64,000 bases of DNA from [Mycobacterium] zoologicum (GCF_020172665.1 NZ_CP083985.1:2842146-2906145); one strand, 5' to 3'. Positions 38,071 through 47,666 are shown, counted from the stretch's first letter. Notes: generated by a model not told the origin, from the letters alone. Program-made: numbers and translations.

Positions 38071-38979
38071 GTGCGGCCATCGATGCTCCTGCTGACCATC
38101 GTCATGGTGATGTCGACGGTGATTTTCGGCTGCGACGAGAAGGTGTACGGCGCCGCCGACGCCCGGCCCCAGTACCGCGCCCCGGAGGTCACCCCGGTGG
38201 CCACGGCCATCGAAGCCCCGCGCGCGCCCGCCATCCAGCCGGCCGCGGTGGTCGACACCCTGGCCTCGCGGCTGCAGGACGCCACCGAAGATGCCGCCAA
38301 GACCGGCGCCAACATCTCGGTGGCCGTGCTGGACCGGACCACGCATCAGCTGGTCACCAACGGCAACACCCGGCCGATCGCCACCGCCTCGGTGGTCAAG
38401 CTGTTCATCGCCGACGACCTGTTGATGCGGACGTCGTCGGAGAACCCGCTGTCCGCCGACGACCGTGCCGCCGTGGACGCGATGCTGCAGTCATCAGATG
38501 ACGGCGCCGCCGAGACGTTCTGGAACTCGGGCGGCGGCAACGCGATCGTCTCCCGGGTGGCCAGCCGCTACGGCCTGTCCGGCACCTGGCCGCCGTCCAA
38601 CGGCGCCTGGTGGAACACCATCAGCACCGCGCCGGACCTGGCGCGCTACTACGACATGCTGCTCAACGGCTCCGGCGGTCTGCCGGTCGACAAGGCCAAC
38701 ATCATCATCAACAACCTGGCCCAGTCCACGCCGACCGGCATCGACGGGTACCCCCAGCGGTTCGGCATCCCCGAGGGCCTCTACAACGAGCCGGTGGCGG
38801 TCAAGCAGGGCTGGATGTGCTGCATCGGCAACAACTGGATGCACCTGTCGACCGGTGTGGTCGGCGCGGACCGCCGCTACGTAGTGGTGATCGAGTCGCT
38901 GCAGCCCAGCGATGACGCCACCGCGCGCACCACGATCACCCAGGCCGTCAAGACCATCTTCCCCGGCGGCCGGATCTAG
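38071..38979 (+). CDS. lppW: LppW-like lipoprotein with beta-lactamase-type fold
   Basis: A 302-residue exported protein. The N-terminus is a signal peptide ending in a lipobox-like IFGC (Cys21), followed by a Pro/Ala-rich spacer. The remainder resembles class A beta-lactamase/D,D-peptidase folds: S107-V-V-K110 fits the S-x-x-K motif and KQGWMCCIGNNW lies where K-[ST]-G would be, so the third motif is altered. The GTG start is preceded by GAGGAGG at 9 bp. Position next to trmD matches Rv2905. Enzymatic activity is doubtful. Confidence 0.72.
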   Translation: MRPSMLLLTIVMVMSTVIFGCDEKVYGAADARPQYRAPEVTPVATAIEAPRAPAIQPAAVVDTLASRLQDATEDAAKTGANISVAVLDRTTHQLVTNGNTRPIATASVVKLFIADDLLMRTSSENPLSADDRAAVDAMLQSSDDGAAETFWNSGGGNAIVSRVASRYGLSGTWPPSNGAWWNTISTAPDLARYYDMLLNGSGGLPVDKANIIINNLAQSTPTGIDGYPQRFGIPEGLYNEPVAVKQGWMCCIGNNWMHLSTGVVGADRRYVVVIESLQPSDDATARTTITQAVKTIFPGGRI

Positions 38980-39662
38980 CCGAGTAGATCCGGGCGGCGT
39001 TCCCGGGTGCGTTGCAGCGCCGCCTCACGTCTCCAGGCATCTATCCGGGCGTGGTCACCGGAGAGCAGTACTTCGGGAACCGGTAGGTCGCGCCAGACCG
39101 GCGGGCGGGTGTAGCTCGGCCCCTCCAGCAGTCCGTCACGGTCGGCGGAGTGCGAATCATCTTGCGGGGACAGCGGATTGCCCAGGACTCCAGGCATCAG
39201 CCGCAAGACCGCCTCCAACATCACCAGCACGGCGGCCTCGCCGCCGGCCAGCACGTAGTCACCGATCGACACCTCTTCGACGCGCATCCGCCGGGCGGCA
39301 TCGTCGGCGACCCGCTGGTCGATGCCCTCATAACGCCCGCAGGCGAACACCAGATGACCCTCGTGGCTCCACCGTTGCGCGGTGGCCTGGTCGAAGCGCA
39401 CACCGGCCGGGGTGGGTATGACGAGAACGGTCTGCTCCGAACAGATTTCGTCGAGCGCAGCACCCCACACCGGGGCCTTCATAACCATTCCGGGCCCCCC
39501 GCCGTACGGCGAGTCGTCCACCGAGCGGTGCACGTCGCGGGTCCAGCGCCGAAGGTCGTGGACCGCGAGGTCGACGGCGCCGGATTCAATGGCCTTGCCC
39601 GGCAACGATTGACGGATCGGATCGAGATAGTCGGGGAAGATGGTCAGGACGTCAACGCGCAC
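38976..39662 (-). CDS. trmD: tRNA (guanine37-N1)-methyltransferase
   Basis: A 228-residue SPOUT-class methyltransferase that makes m1G37 in tRNA and prevents frameshifting. The knotted SAM site is clear: YGGGPGMVMK, FACGRYEGIDQRV and SIGDYVLAGGEAA. The C-terminal helical domain ends with DAWRREAALQRTRERRPDLL. Convergent with the lipoprotein gene, overlapping 4 bp. Follows rimM by 3 bp. Confidence 0.96.
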   Translation of the reverse strand: MRVDVLTIFPDYLDPIRQSLPGKAIESGAVDLAVHDLRRWTRDVHRSVDDSPYGGGPGMVMKAPVWGAALDEICSEQTVLVIPTPAGVRFDQATAQRWSHEGHLVFACGRYEGIDQRVADDAARRMRVEEVSIGDYVLAGGEAAVLVMLEAVLRLMPGVLGNPLSPQDDSHSADRDGLLEGPSYTRPPVWRDLPVPEVLLSGDHARIDAWRREAALQRTRERRPDLLG

Positions 39663-39665
39663 GCC

Positions 39666-40187
39666 TCAGCCTTCCAGATCCAGCAGACCGTCGGGCGGAT
39701 CGATGACCAGGGTCTGCTCGGCCAGCGACACCGACGGCACGAACGCCGCGACGAACGGGACCAGCAACTCACGTCCGTCGGTCCGCTTGATCGCCAACAG
39801 TTCGCCGGCGGCGGTGTGCAACACCTCGGTGACGGTGCCGATCTCCTCCCCCGCCCCGGTGCGCACCCGCAGACCTTCGAGCTGGTGGTCGTAGTAGGTG
39901 TCGGCTTCGGTGATCGGCGGAAGGTCGGCGGAGTCGACCACGAAGACGCTTCCCCGAAGTGCGTCGGCGCCGTCGCGGTCGCCAACTCCGGCCAGCCGCA
40001 CCAGCAGTCGGGCTCCGTGCGGCCGCGCCGCCTCGACGACATAGTCACGCTGCGGCGCACCGGCTTTCCGCGCGTGCAACGTAGCTCCCGGCGCGAACCG
40101 GAGTTCGGGATCGTCGGTGCGGACGTCGACGACGACCTCGCCGGTGATGCCGTGGGCCTTGACCACCCGTCCGACGGTCAGCTCCAT
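39666..40187 (-). CDS. rimM: 16S rRNA processing protein RimM
   Basis: A 173-residue 30S assembly factor with an N-terminal RimM barrel ([18 protein letters not shown]) and a C-terminal PRC-barrel ([13 protein letters not shown] to [14 protein letters not shown]). Part of the rpsP-KH-rimM-trmD operon, common in actinobacteria. Confidence 0.94.
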   Translation of the reverse strand: MELTVGRVVKAHGITGEVVVDVRTDDPELRFAPGATLHARKAGAPQRDYVVEAARPHGARLLVRLAGVGDRDGADALRGSVFVVDSADLPPITEADTYYDHQLEGLRVRTGAGEEIGTVTEVLHTAAGELLAIKRTDGRELLVPFVAAFVPSVSLAEQTLVIDPPDGLLDLEG

Positions 40188-40197
40188 GACCGGCCTG

Positions 40198-40440
40198 CTA
40201 CCGGTCGGTGTCCACCACGTCTACGCGGATGCCGCGTCCGCCGATTCCGGCGACGAGGGTGCGCAACGCAGTGGCCGTGCGACCGCCGCGACCGATCACC
40301 TTGCCCAGGTCCTCGGGGTGGACGTGGACCTCGACGGTGCGGCCACGCCGATTGGTCACCATGTCGACCCGGACGTCATCGGGGTTGTCGACGATGCCGC
40401 GCACCAGGTGCTCGACGGCGTCTGCCACCACTGCACTCAT
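40198..40440 (-). CDS. KH-domain RNA-binding protein (KhpA-like)
   Basis: An 80-residue protein made of a single type-II KH domain with the GxxG loop in [13 protein letters not shown]. KhpA-type proteins bind RNA and in other Gram-positives act with KhpB on cell division and sRNA function. Sits 8 bp after rpsP and 10 bp before rimM. Matches Rv2908c. Confidence 0.92.
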   Translation of the reverse strand: MSAVVADAVEHLVRGIVDNPDDVRVDMVTNRRGRTVEVHVHPEDLGKVIGRGGRTATALRTLVAGIGGRGIRVDVVDTDR

Positions 40441-40448
40441 GGCGGCGG

Positions 40449-40961
40449 TCAGCTCTCGGTGGCCGGCTCGGCGGCCTCGGCGGCAGCTTCGGTCTCGGCG
40501 GCCGGAGCCTCGTCGGCCTTGGGCTCCTCGGCCTTGGCCTCGGCCTTGTCGGCCTGCTCAGTCTTTTTTGCCGGCGCCTTCTTCTTCTTGGCGGTGGTGG
40601 CATCGGTGGTCGGGCCACCCTCGGCCTCGGCCAGCGCGGCGTTGAACAACTCCAGCTTGCTGGGCTTGGCGGGCTTGACCTTCAGGCGACCCTCGGCGCC
40701 CGGCAGGCCCTTGAACTTCTGCCAGTCACCGGTGATCTTCAGCAGCTTGAGCACCGGCTCAGTGGGCTGAGCACCGACCGACAGCCAGTACTGGGCGCGC
40801 TCCGAGTCCACCTCGATCAGGCTGGGCTCTTCCTTGGGGTGGTAGCGGCCGATGACCTCGATGGCCCGGCCGTTGCGGCGGGTGCGGGCGTCGGCGACCG
40901 AGATGCGGTACTGGGGATTGCGGATCTTGCCGAGCCGGGTGAGCTTGATCTTGACAGCCAT
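40449..40961 (-). CDS. rpsP: 30S ribosomal protein S16 with long acidic/Ala-rich tail
   Basis: A 170-residue protein. The first ~85 residues are S16 ([20 protein letters not shown]). The remaining ~85 residues are low complexity: an [10 protein letters not shown] lysine patch and then Ala/Glu repeats ([20 protein letters not shown]). Mycobacterial S16 is known to carry such a tail. Leads the rpsP-KH-rimM-trmD operon. Confidence 0.96.
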   Translation of the reverse strand: MAVKIKLTRLGKIRNPQYRISVADARTRRNGRAIEVIGRYHPKEEPSLIEVDSERAQYWLSVGAQPTEPVLKLLKITGDWQKFKGLPGAEGRLKVKPAKPSKLELFNAALAEAEGGPTTDATTAKKKKAPAKKTEQADKAEAKAEEPKADEAPAAETEAAAEAAEPATES

Positions 40962-41085
40962 GAATTACTCCTGGGCGTTTCACGCTGCAATTCAGCGATA
41001 CGGGCGGATTTGCCCACATCCGGTTTTGCCTCGCGTGTTGCAGCCGCCCATTGTGCCAGAACCGGCCCGGTCAGCAGAAATCGCC

Positions 41086-41505
41086 TCAGGGCAGCTTCTC
41101 GAAGCACTTGGTCTCCACCCGGCGGCACATCCGCCAGCCGTCGGCGGTGCGGACGAAGTCGTCGTGGTACCAGAGGCCCAGCAGCATGGTGGCCGGGGTC
41201 TCACCGCCGAATACCATCGGGTTGAAGCAGAAAGTGCGCGCGGTGGCGGTGTCGCCGTCCACCCGGATCGAGGGCAGACCCAGCATGTGGGCGTAGCCGG
41301 CGAAGTTCGGCAGGACCTCCGCGAGCCAGGTCTTGACCTGCGGGTAGTGCCCGTCGATGCCGCCCATCGCGGAATAGTCGATGTAGGCGTCGGCGGTGAA
41401 GATCGCGTCGAGGTCGTCGAAGTTTCGCGTGTCGATCGCGGTGGAGTAGTCGACCAGCAACTGCTGGATCTGCCACCGATCGGACATCTCAGCCTGGCTC
41501 AGCAT
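41086..41505 (-). CDS. SnoaL/NTF2-like protein (Rv2910c-like)
   Basis: A 139-residue protein with the NTF2-like cone fold: N-terminal helix (WQIQQLLVDYSTAIDTRNFDDL), then ...FTADAYIDYSAMGG and the C-terminal strands ending in RMCRRVETKCF. Members include polyketide cyclases, ketosteroid isomerases and dehydratases, but no catalytic set was assigned. Start 41505 or 41487; divergent from the carboxypeptidase gene 38 bp away. Confidence 0.75.
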   Translation of the reverse strand: MLSQAEMSDRWQIQQLLVDYSTAIDTRNFDDLDAIFTADAYIDYSAMGGIDGHYPQVKTWLAEVLPNFAGYAHMLGLPSIRVDGDTATARTFCFNPMVFGGETPATMLLGLWYHDDFVRTADGWRMCRRVETKCFEKLP

Positions 41506-41543
41506 TCCTCGATTCAACACCACGGGCGGTAAGGTGACCGGCC

Positions 41544-42419
41544 ATGCGGAAGATTCTGGCCGTGACGGCCGTGGTCGCAGCAGCCCTGTTCGCGACTCCC
41601 GCGGTGACCACTTCCGCCGATGTCGCGCAGCCCTTCGGATCAGCACCGATCCCCGGGGGCCCGGCCCCCAACTGGCTGATCGCCGACATGGACTCCGGGC
41701 AGATACTGGCCGAACAGAACGGCTACGCCGTCACTCCACCCGCCAGCACCATCAAGGTACTGCTCGCGCTGACGGTGCTCGACGAGCTGAACGTCGACGA
41801 CACGGTGGTCGCCACCGGGGCCGACACCGCGGTGGAGTGCAACTGCGCCGGGCTCAAGGCCGGCCACACCTACACCGCCCGGCAACTGCTCGAGGGCCTG
41901 CTGCTGGTGTCGGGAAACGATGCCGCCAATGCGCTGGCCGACATGCTCGGTGGCCCCGAGGCGGCGGTGGCGAAGATGAACGCCAAGGCCGGCGAGGTCG
42001 GCGCGACCGACACTCACGCGTCCACTCCGTCCGGGCTGGACGGCCCGGGGGGTTCGGGCGGCACCACTCCGCACGACCTGGCGGTCATTTTCCGGGCGGC
42101 GATGGCCAACCCGGTGTTCGCCCAGATCACCGCGCAACATTCGGCGATGTTCCCCACCGAGTCCGGTGAGCGGCCGATCGTGAACATGAACGAGCTGTTG
42201 ACCCGCTACCCGGGCGCCTTCGGCGGCAAGACCGGCTTCACCGACGCCGCTCGCAAGACCTACGTCGGCGGGGCGGAACGCAACGGTCGGCACCTGGTGG
42301 TCGCGATGATGTACGGCCTGATCCACGAGGGCGGCCCGAACTACTGGGACCAGGCGATGGCGCTGCTGGACTGGGGCTTCGGGCAGGGCCCGCTGGCGTC
42401 GGGCATCGGCTCGCTTTAG
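41544..42419 (+). CDS. dacB2: D-alanyl-D-alanine carboxypeptidase (DacB2-like)
   Basis: A 291-residue exported D,D-carboxypeptidase of the S11 family that trims peptidoglycan pentapeptides. Signal peptide (MRKILAVTAVVAAALFATPA), then S68-T-I-K71, S123-G-N125 and K229-T-G. No C-terminal membrane helix, so it is probably secreted or loosely bound. Same length as M. tuberculosis Rv2911. Confidence 0.93.
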   Translation: MRKILAVTAVVAAALFATPAVTTSADVAQPFGSAPIPGGPAPNWLIADMDSGQILAEQNGYAVTPPASTIKVLLALTVLDELNVDDTVVATGADTAVECNCAGLKAGHTYTARQLLEGLLLVSGNDAANALADMLGGPEAAVAKMNAKAGEVGATDTHASTPSGLDGPGGSGGTTPHDLAVIFRAAMANPVFAQITAQHSAMFPTESGERPIVNMNELLTRYPGAFGGKTGFTDAARKTYVGGAERNGRHLVVAMMYGLIHEGGPNYWDQAMALLDWGFGQGPLASGIGSL

Positions 42420-42489
42420 CCGCGACCGTGCAGGGCGGTCCGGCATTTCCCCAGGTGGGCCCGAACGATTCTGCACGCTCGGCGGGGAG

Positions 42490-43557
42490 TTAGTACACCC
42501 GACCGCGCAACATCACCAGATCGGGATGCCCAAGTACCTCCGGGCCGCTGCGCGGATCCTGGGTGAAGCACAACAGGTCCGCAGAGGCGCCCTGCTGCAG
42601 CACCGGCGCGCCCAGCCAACCCCGGGCATTCCAGCAGGCCGCACCGAGGGCGTCGGTGGCACTGAGCCCGACACCGGTCAGCGCGGCCACCTCGTCGGCG
42701 ATCCGGCCGTGCGCGATCATGCCGCCGGCGTCGGTGCCGGCGTAGATCGGCACCCCGGCCTCGCGAGCGGCACCGATCCGCGCCCGGGAACCGGCGTACA
42801 ACGCCCGCATGTGCGCGGCGTAGGTCGGATACTTGGCCGCCGAATCGGCGATCCCGGGAAAGTTGTCGATGTTGATCAGCGTCGGCACCAGCGCCGTGCC
42901 GTGGTCGAGCATCAGCGCGATGATGTCGTCGGTGATACCGGTGCCGTGCTCGATGCAGTCGATGCCGGCGTTGATCAGGCCCGGCAGCGCGTCCTCGCCG
43001 AAGACGTGCGCGGTGACCCGGGCGCCGTTGGCGTGGGCGGCGTCGATGGCCGGCTTCAGCACGTCGTCGGACCACAGCGGAGCCAGGTCGCCGATCCCCC
43101 GGTCGATCCAGTCACCGACCAACTTCACCCAGCCGTCACCCCGGCAGGCTTGGGCCGCAACAGCTTCCGGCAACTGCGCCTCGTCGTCGACGTTGAGGCC
43201 GAGCCCGGGAATGTAGCGTTTGGTCTTCGCGATGTGCCGCCCGGCGCGGATGATGCGCGGCACGTCGGCCCGGTCGTCGAAACCGCGGGTGTCGATCGGC
43301 GATCCGGCGTCGCGGATCAGCAGCACCCCGGCGCGGCGCTCGGTCTCGGCCTGGCGCAGCGCCTCGTCGGCGTCGACCGGTCCGCCGGGCCCGATACCGA
43401 CATGGCAGTGCGCATCGACCAGGCCGGGAATGATCCAGCCGTCGGAGAAGACGGTCTGCGCGCCGGCCACCGGCTCGAGGCTGATCGCACCGTCGGCGAT
43501 CCAGTACTCGACGGGCTGCTCATCGGGCAGCCCGCGACCGGAAATGTGCAGCGCCAA
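42490..43557 (-). CDS. metal-dependent amidohydrolase (Rv2915c-like)
   Basis: A 355-residue amidohydrolase-superfamily enzyme of the imidazolonepropionase/prolidase-like branch. The first metal motif is DAHCHVG, further His at TAHVFGE and IEHGTG, and the late Asp in YAGTDAGG. A beta-sandwich flanks the barrel at both ends. Substrate unknown. It lies 1 bp after ffh ends upstream on the same strand, as Rv2915c does. Confidence 0.83.
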   Translation of the reverse strand: MALHISGRGLPDEQPVEYWIADGAISLEPVAGAQTVFSDGWIIPGLVDAHCHVGIGPGGPVDADEALRQAETERRAGVLLIRDAGSPIDTRGFDDRADVPRIIRAGRHIAKTKRYIPGLGLNVDDEAQLPEAVAAQACRGDGWVKLVGDWIDRGIGDLAPLWSDDVLKPAIDAAHANGARVTAHVFGEDALPGLINAGIDCIEHGTGITDDIIALMLDHGTALVPTLINIDNFPGIADSAAKYPTYAAHMRALYAGSRARIGAAREAGVPIYAGTDAGGMIAHGRIADEVAALTGVGLSATDALGAACWNARGWLGAPVLQQGASADLLCFTQDPRSGPEVLGHPDLVMLRGRVY

Positions 43558-43558
43558 A

Positions 43559-45118
43559 TTACTTCTGGCCCGGGAAGTTCAGCTTGGACAGGTCGAAGTC
43601 GGCCAGTCCCGGCGGCAGCTCGTCGAGGCCCGTCGGCATCTGCGACAGGTCGGGGAAACCGGCGGGCATGCCCGGCCCGAACATGCCCCGCGCCCCCTTC
43701 GGCGGGGTCGGCCCCCGCTTCTTGCCGCCCTTCTTGCCCTTGGCCTTGGCCTTGCGGGTGGCGCTCTTGCGTCCCATCCCGGGCAGGCCCAGGCCGCCCA
43801 TCATCGACGACATCATCTTGCGGGCCTCGAAGAACCGGTCGACGAGCTGATTGACCTCCGACACGGCGACCCCGGAGCCGTTGGCGATGCGCAGCCGGCG
43901 CGAGGCGTTGATGATCTTCGGGTCGGCCCGCTCGGCCGGGGTCATGCCGCGGATGATCGCCTGCAGCCGGTCCAGGTGGCTGTCGTCGACGGCGGCCAGC
44001 GCGTCCTTCATCTGTCCGGCGCCGGGCAACATGCCCAGCAGGTTGCCGATCGGACCCATCTTGCGGATCGCCAGCATCTGCTCCAGGAAGTCCTCCAGGG
44101 TGAGCTCGCCGGAGCCGATCTTGGCCGCGGCCTCCTCGGCCTTGCTCGCGTCGAAGACCTGCTCGGCCTGCTCGATCAGGCTGAGCACGTCACCCATGCC
44201 CAGGATGCGGCTGGCCATCCGGTCGGGGTGGAAGACGTCGAAGTCCTCCAGCTTCTCTCCCGTGGAGGCGAACAGGATCGGGGCGCCGGTGACCTCACGC
44301 ACCGACAGCGCCGCGCCACCGCGGGCGTCACCGTCCAGCTTGGTCAGCACCACGCCGGTGAAGCCCACTCCCTCGCGGAACGCGTCGGCGGTGGTCACCG
44401 CGTCCTGGCCGATCATCGCGTCGAGGACGAACAGCACCTCGTCGGGCTGGACGGCGTCGCGGATGGCGGCGGCCTGGGCCATCATCTCCTCGTCGATGCC
44501 CAGGCGGCCGGCGGTGTCGACGATGACGACATCGAAGTGCTTGGCCTTGGCCTCGGCCAGGCCCGCCGCTGCGACGGCGACCGGATCCCCGGCACCGGCC
44601 GCCAGCGCATCGCCGGCCGGTGAGGTGCCCGGGTGCGGGGCGAACACCGCGACGCCGGCGCGTTCCCCGACGACCTGCAGCTGGTTGACCGCGCCGGGCC
44701 GTTGCAGGTCGCAGGCCACCAGCAGCGGCGTGTGACCTTGGCCGCGCAGCCAGGTGGCCAGCTTGCCGGCCAGCGTGGTCTTGCCCGCGCCCTGCAGACC
44801 GGCCAGCATGACGACCGTCGGCGGGTTCTTGGCGAAGGACAGGGTGCGGGTCTGCCCGCCGAGGATGCCGATGAGCTCCTCGTTGACGATCTTGACGACC
44901 TGCTGGGCCGGATTGAGCGCGCCGGAGACCTCTGCACCCTTGGCACGGTCCTTGATCCGGCCGATGAAGTCCCGCACCACCGGCAACGAGACGTCGGCCT
45001 CCAGCAGCGCCAGCCGGATCTCCCGGGCGGTGGCATCGATGTCGGCGTCGGTGAGACGTCCCTTGCTGCGCAGGCCCGCCAGGGCGGAGGTCAAGCGGTC
45101 GGAGAGCGATTCAAACAC
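43559..45118 (-). CDS. ffh: signal recognition particle protein Ffh
   Basis: A 519-residue SRP GTPase. N domain, then G domain with GLQGAGKTTLAGKLA, DTAGRLGID and TKLDGDARGGAALS, then a methionine-rich M domain (KMMSSMMGGLGLPGMGRK) and a basic tail (KAKGKKGGKKRG). It binds 4.5S RNA and signal peptides and hands ribosomes to FtsY, encoded near 62 kb in this window. Confidence 0.96.
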   Translation of the reverse strand: MFESLSDRLTSALAGLRSKGRLTDADIDATAREIRLALLEADVSLPVVRDFIGRIKDRAKGAEVSGALNPAQQVVKIVNEELIGILGGQTRTLSFAKNPPTVVMLAGLQGAGKTTLAGKLATWLRGQGHTPLLVACDLQRPGAVNQLQVVGERAGVAVFAPHPGTSPAGDALAAGAGDPVAVAAAGLAEAKAKHFDVVIVDTAGRLGIDEEMMAQAAAIRDAVQPDEVLFVLDAMIGQDAVTTADAFREGVGFTGVVLTKLDGDARGGAALSVREVTGAPILFASTGEKLEDFDVFHPDRMASRILGMGDVLSLIEQAEQVFDASKAEEAAAKIGSGELTLEDFLEQMLAIRKMGPIGNLLGMLPGAGQMKDALAAVDDSHLDRLQAIIRGMTPAERADPKIINASRRLRIANGSGVAVSEVNQLVDRFFEARKMMSSMMGGLGLPGMGRKSATRKAKAKGKKGGKKRGPTPPKGARGMFGPGMPAGFPDLSQMPTGLDELPPGLADFDLSKLNFPGQK

Positions 45119-45347
45119 GCAGCCAGCCTAATCCACGGCCGCCGACGTGTACCCGCCACGTTAGATAAATTACTCAGTTAAGCCGGAGATTCACCTCGGT
45201 TAAAGAAATGTTGCCGACCTTTCACGGGATATCGAATTCCGTTAAGGATTGGCTCCCGGCCGCTAAAAAAGCGTTACCGACCGACTTTCTCTGTGGAATT
45301 CCTGCCATGCTTCACGGCATCGGTACGGCTTCCAGCAAGGAGGATGC

Positions 45348-46169
45348 ATGTCTTTTGTAAAAGCGCTCCCCGAGGCAATGACATCCGCTGCGACCCAACT
45401 GGCGGGCATCGGCGAAGCACTGACCGCCGCGAACGGCTCTGCGCTGGCCCCGACCACCGTGATCGCGCCGGCCGGCACTGACCCGATTTCGCAGCTGCAG
45501 GCCACGCTGTTCTCCACCTACGGCAACCTCTACCAGTCGATCAGCGACCAGGCGGCCGCCGTCCACCAGCAGCTGGTGACGGTTCTGGGGCAGAACGCCG
45601 GTGCCTACTCCTCGGCCGAGGCGACCAACCAGACCACGACGTCGCTGGACACCGCGATCCAGAGCCTGTTGACCGACATCCTCGGTGTGCCGACCAGCGG
45701 CAGCAGTTCGCTGCTGTCGGGCAACCTGGCCAACATCGGAAACATCGGGACGGGCAACTGGGCGTCGGCCTGCTCGGCCCTGCTCGGCATGGCCGGTGGT
45801 GGTCTCCTGGACTTTCCCGAGGAAGTCGCCGCCGAGGCCGGCGCCGGCCTGGTCGGATTCGACCAGGCGATGCTGGCCGGGGCCGTCGCACCTGCCGCTA
45901 TGGGTGTCGCGCCGGTGGCAGCCGGCGTTGCGCAGGCCGGCACGCTCGGCGCCATGTCGGTCCCGCCTGGCTGGGCGGGCGAGGGCGTGGCGGCCGCACC
46001 CGCCGCTCGCCTGGCCGCCGCGAGCATGGTCACCGCGCGCCCCGCGGCGGGCATGGCGGCCGTACCTGCGGTCATGCCGTCTGCGGGATCGGGCGGCGGC
46101 GTGGGGAGATTGGGCACGCCACGCTACGGCGACAAGCCCACCGTCATGCCCAAGCCGACCGCCGTCTAG
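45348..46169 (+). CDS. PE-family protein with PPE-SVP-like C-terminus
   Basis: A 273-residue protein. Residues 1-95 are a PE helical hairpin (MSFVKALPEAMTSAATQLAG...), ending in the secretion motif Y87-S-S-A-E91. The C-terminal part has an SVP-like box (MSVPPGWAGEG) and ends PRYGDKPTVMPKPTAV, both typical of PPE-SVP proteins and almost the same as the tail of the next gene. ATG follows AAGGAGG. The ~200 bp upstream are AT-rich and probably hold the promoter. It should be exported with the PPE partner by a type VII system (ESX-5 by family). Not present here in M. tuberculosis. Confidence 0.85.
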   Translation: MSFVKALPEAMTSAATQLAGIGEALTAANGSALAPTTVIAPAGTDPISQLQATLFSTYGNLYQSISDQAAAVHQQLVTVLGQNAGAYSSAEATNQTTTSLDTAIQSLLTDILGVPTSGSSSLLSGNLANIGNIGTGNWASACSALLGMAGGGLLDFPEEVAAEAGAGLVGFDQAMLAGAVAPAAMGVAPVAAGVAQAGTLGAMSVPPGWAGEGVAAAPAARLAAASMVTARPAAGMAAVPAVMPSAGSGGGVGRLGTPRYGDKPTVMPKPTAV

Positions 46170-46204
46170 CGGCCCGACCACCGACCAGAACGGGATAGAC
46201 GAAG

Positions 46205-47362
46205 ATGCCTTTCGATTTCGGAGCATTGCCGCCGGAGATCGTGTCCGCATGGATGTACAGCGGAGCCGGTTCCGCTCCGCTGATGTCGGCGGCCTCGGCC
46301 TGGAACAGCCTGGCCGCCGAGTTGGAGTCGACGGCGGCGGCGGCGCACTCGGTGATCTCGGAACTGTCGGGCGAGCAGTGGACCGGGCCGGCTTCGGCGG
46401 CGATGACCACCGCCGTCACGCCCTATCTGGCCTGGCTGCAGACCACCGCCGCAGCCGCGCAACAAGCGAGCTCGCAGGCGATGGCCTCAGCCGGCGCATT
46501 CGAGGCCGCCCGCGCAGCGGTCGTGCCCCCACCGGTGATCGTCGCCAATCGAAGCCAGCTGGCGATGCTGGTGGCGTCGAACCTGTTGGGGCAGAACACC
46601 CCGGCGATCCTCGCCACCGAGGCCCACTACATGCAGATGTGGGCACAGGACACCCTGGCCATGTTCGGCTACAGCAGCTCGTCGGCGATGGCGGCCGAGC
46701 TGTCGCCGATGACTCCGGCGCCGCAACCCTCCAACCCGATCGGATCGGCCGTCGCCAGCGCCACTGCCGCCGGCGGATTCCAGGAGGAGCTGGCCCAGGC
46801 CATCACGGCGCTACAGGGCACCCTGCAGACGGCCGCCGCACCGGTGGGATCCGGGAGCACACTCGACCTGCTGCTCGGCACCCCGTTGATCGGCAACGCC
46901 ATCAACGGCGGCGTGAACACCGCGGCGTGGTTCGTCTGCACCGCCATCCCGACGGCGGTCTCGCTGGGCCACACCCTGGCGCTGGCGGGTCCGGCCACCC
47001 TGGCATCCGATGTCACGGGTGTCGAGGGACTTGCGGCCGGGTTGGGTTCGGGGGTGCTGGCAGGCATGGTGCAACCGGCCGGCGCGGTGGCATCCGGTGC
47101 GGCACCGGTGCTGGCGAGCCTCGGTCAGGCGTCTGCAGTCGGCGGGGTGTCGGTACCGGGTGCCTGGTCGGCCGCAGCAGGAACCGAGGTCGCGGCATCG
47201 AGCGGATCGGGCTGGACGGGCGTCACAGAAGAGGCCGCTCCGCTGCACGCGGTACCGGCCGGGATGGGGTCGGCGGGCGCGGCGGGACGTTCCGGCCTCG
47301 GCCTGGGCGCCCCCCGCTACGGCGTCAAACCGACAGTGATGCCCAAACAGGTGTTTGTGTAA
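46205..47362 (+). CDS. PPE-family protein (SVP subgroup)
   Basis: A 385-residue protein with the ~175-residue PPE domain: P-P-E at 9-11, W59-T-G61 helical turn, and long helices typical of the PE partner surface. The C-terminal part includes GGVSVPGAWSAAAG, the SVP signature, and ends APRYGVKPTVMPKQVFV. It lies 35 bp after the PE gene, the usual pair arrangement, and the two probably form a heterodimer exported via ESX-5. Confidence 0.88.
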   Translation: MPFDFGALPPEIVSAWMYSGAGSAPLMSAASAWNSLAAELESTAAAAHSVISELSGEQWTGPASAAMTTAVTPYLAWLQTTAAAAQQASSQAMASAGAFEAARAAVVPPPVIVANRSQLAMLVASNLLGQNTPAILATEAHYMQMWAQDTLAMFGYSSSSAMAAELSPMTPAPQPSNPIGSAVASATAAGGFQEELAQAITALQGTLQTAAAPVGSGSTLDLLLGTPLIGNAINGGVNTAAWFVCTAIPTAVSLGHTLALAGPATLASDVTGVEGLAAGLGSGVLAGMVQPAGAVASGAAPVLASLGQASAVGGVSVPGAWSAAAGTEVAASSGSGWTGVTEEAAPLHAVPAGMGSAGAAGRSGLGLGAPRYGVKPTVMPKQVFV

Positions 47363-47666
47363 CCGCTGCCGGGGCCGCGCCCGGGCCGCTGCCCAGTTCG
47401 CCGCTGACGGCGGGGACTTCGCCGTCCGGCCGGGCCTCCGGAACGCGTGCCGGTGGACGCTTGTGCCCCGGGCAGGTGCGGTAACGGATGCAGCCGCAGT
47501 TGAGGCCGACGATGCAGGCCTGCGGACCGGGCGCAGAGAGCACCTGACTGACGGGAGCGGTCACCTCGGTGATGCCCGCCGGAAACGGACCGAAACCACC
47601 GAGCCCAACCGCCAAAACCGCGCCGACGGCGAGCCCCGCGGACGCCATCCTGCCGAAATGCTTCAT
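47325..47666 (-). CDS. small secreted cysteine-containing protein
   Basis: A 113-residue candidate. The N-terminus is a good signal peptide (MKHFGRMASAGLAVGAVLAVGLGG), followed by a mature part with four cysteines (ACIVGLNCGCIRYRTCPGHKRP) and then a Pro/Ala/Gly-rich tail. The last 38 bp overlap the 3' end of the PPE gene on the other strand, and the tail may be an artefact of a lost earlier stop. An alternative start is 47678. Ribosome site unclear. Family not recognised. Confidence 0.5.
   Translation of the reverse strand: MKHFGRMASAGLAVGAVLAVGLGGFGPFPAGITEVTAPVSQVLSAPGPQACIVGLNCGCIRYRTCPGHKRPPARVPEARPDGEVPAVSGELGSGPGAAPAAVTQTPVWASLSV

Noticed and set aside
42526..43854. Long plus-strand open frame over the amidohydrolase and ffh
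   Set aside because: Antisense to two well supported genes; composition like a shadow frame.
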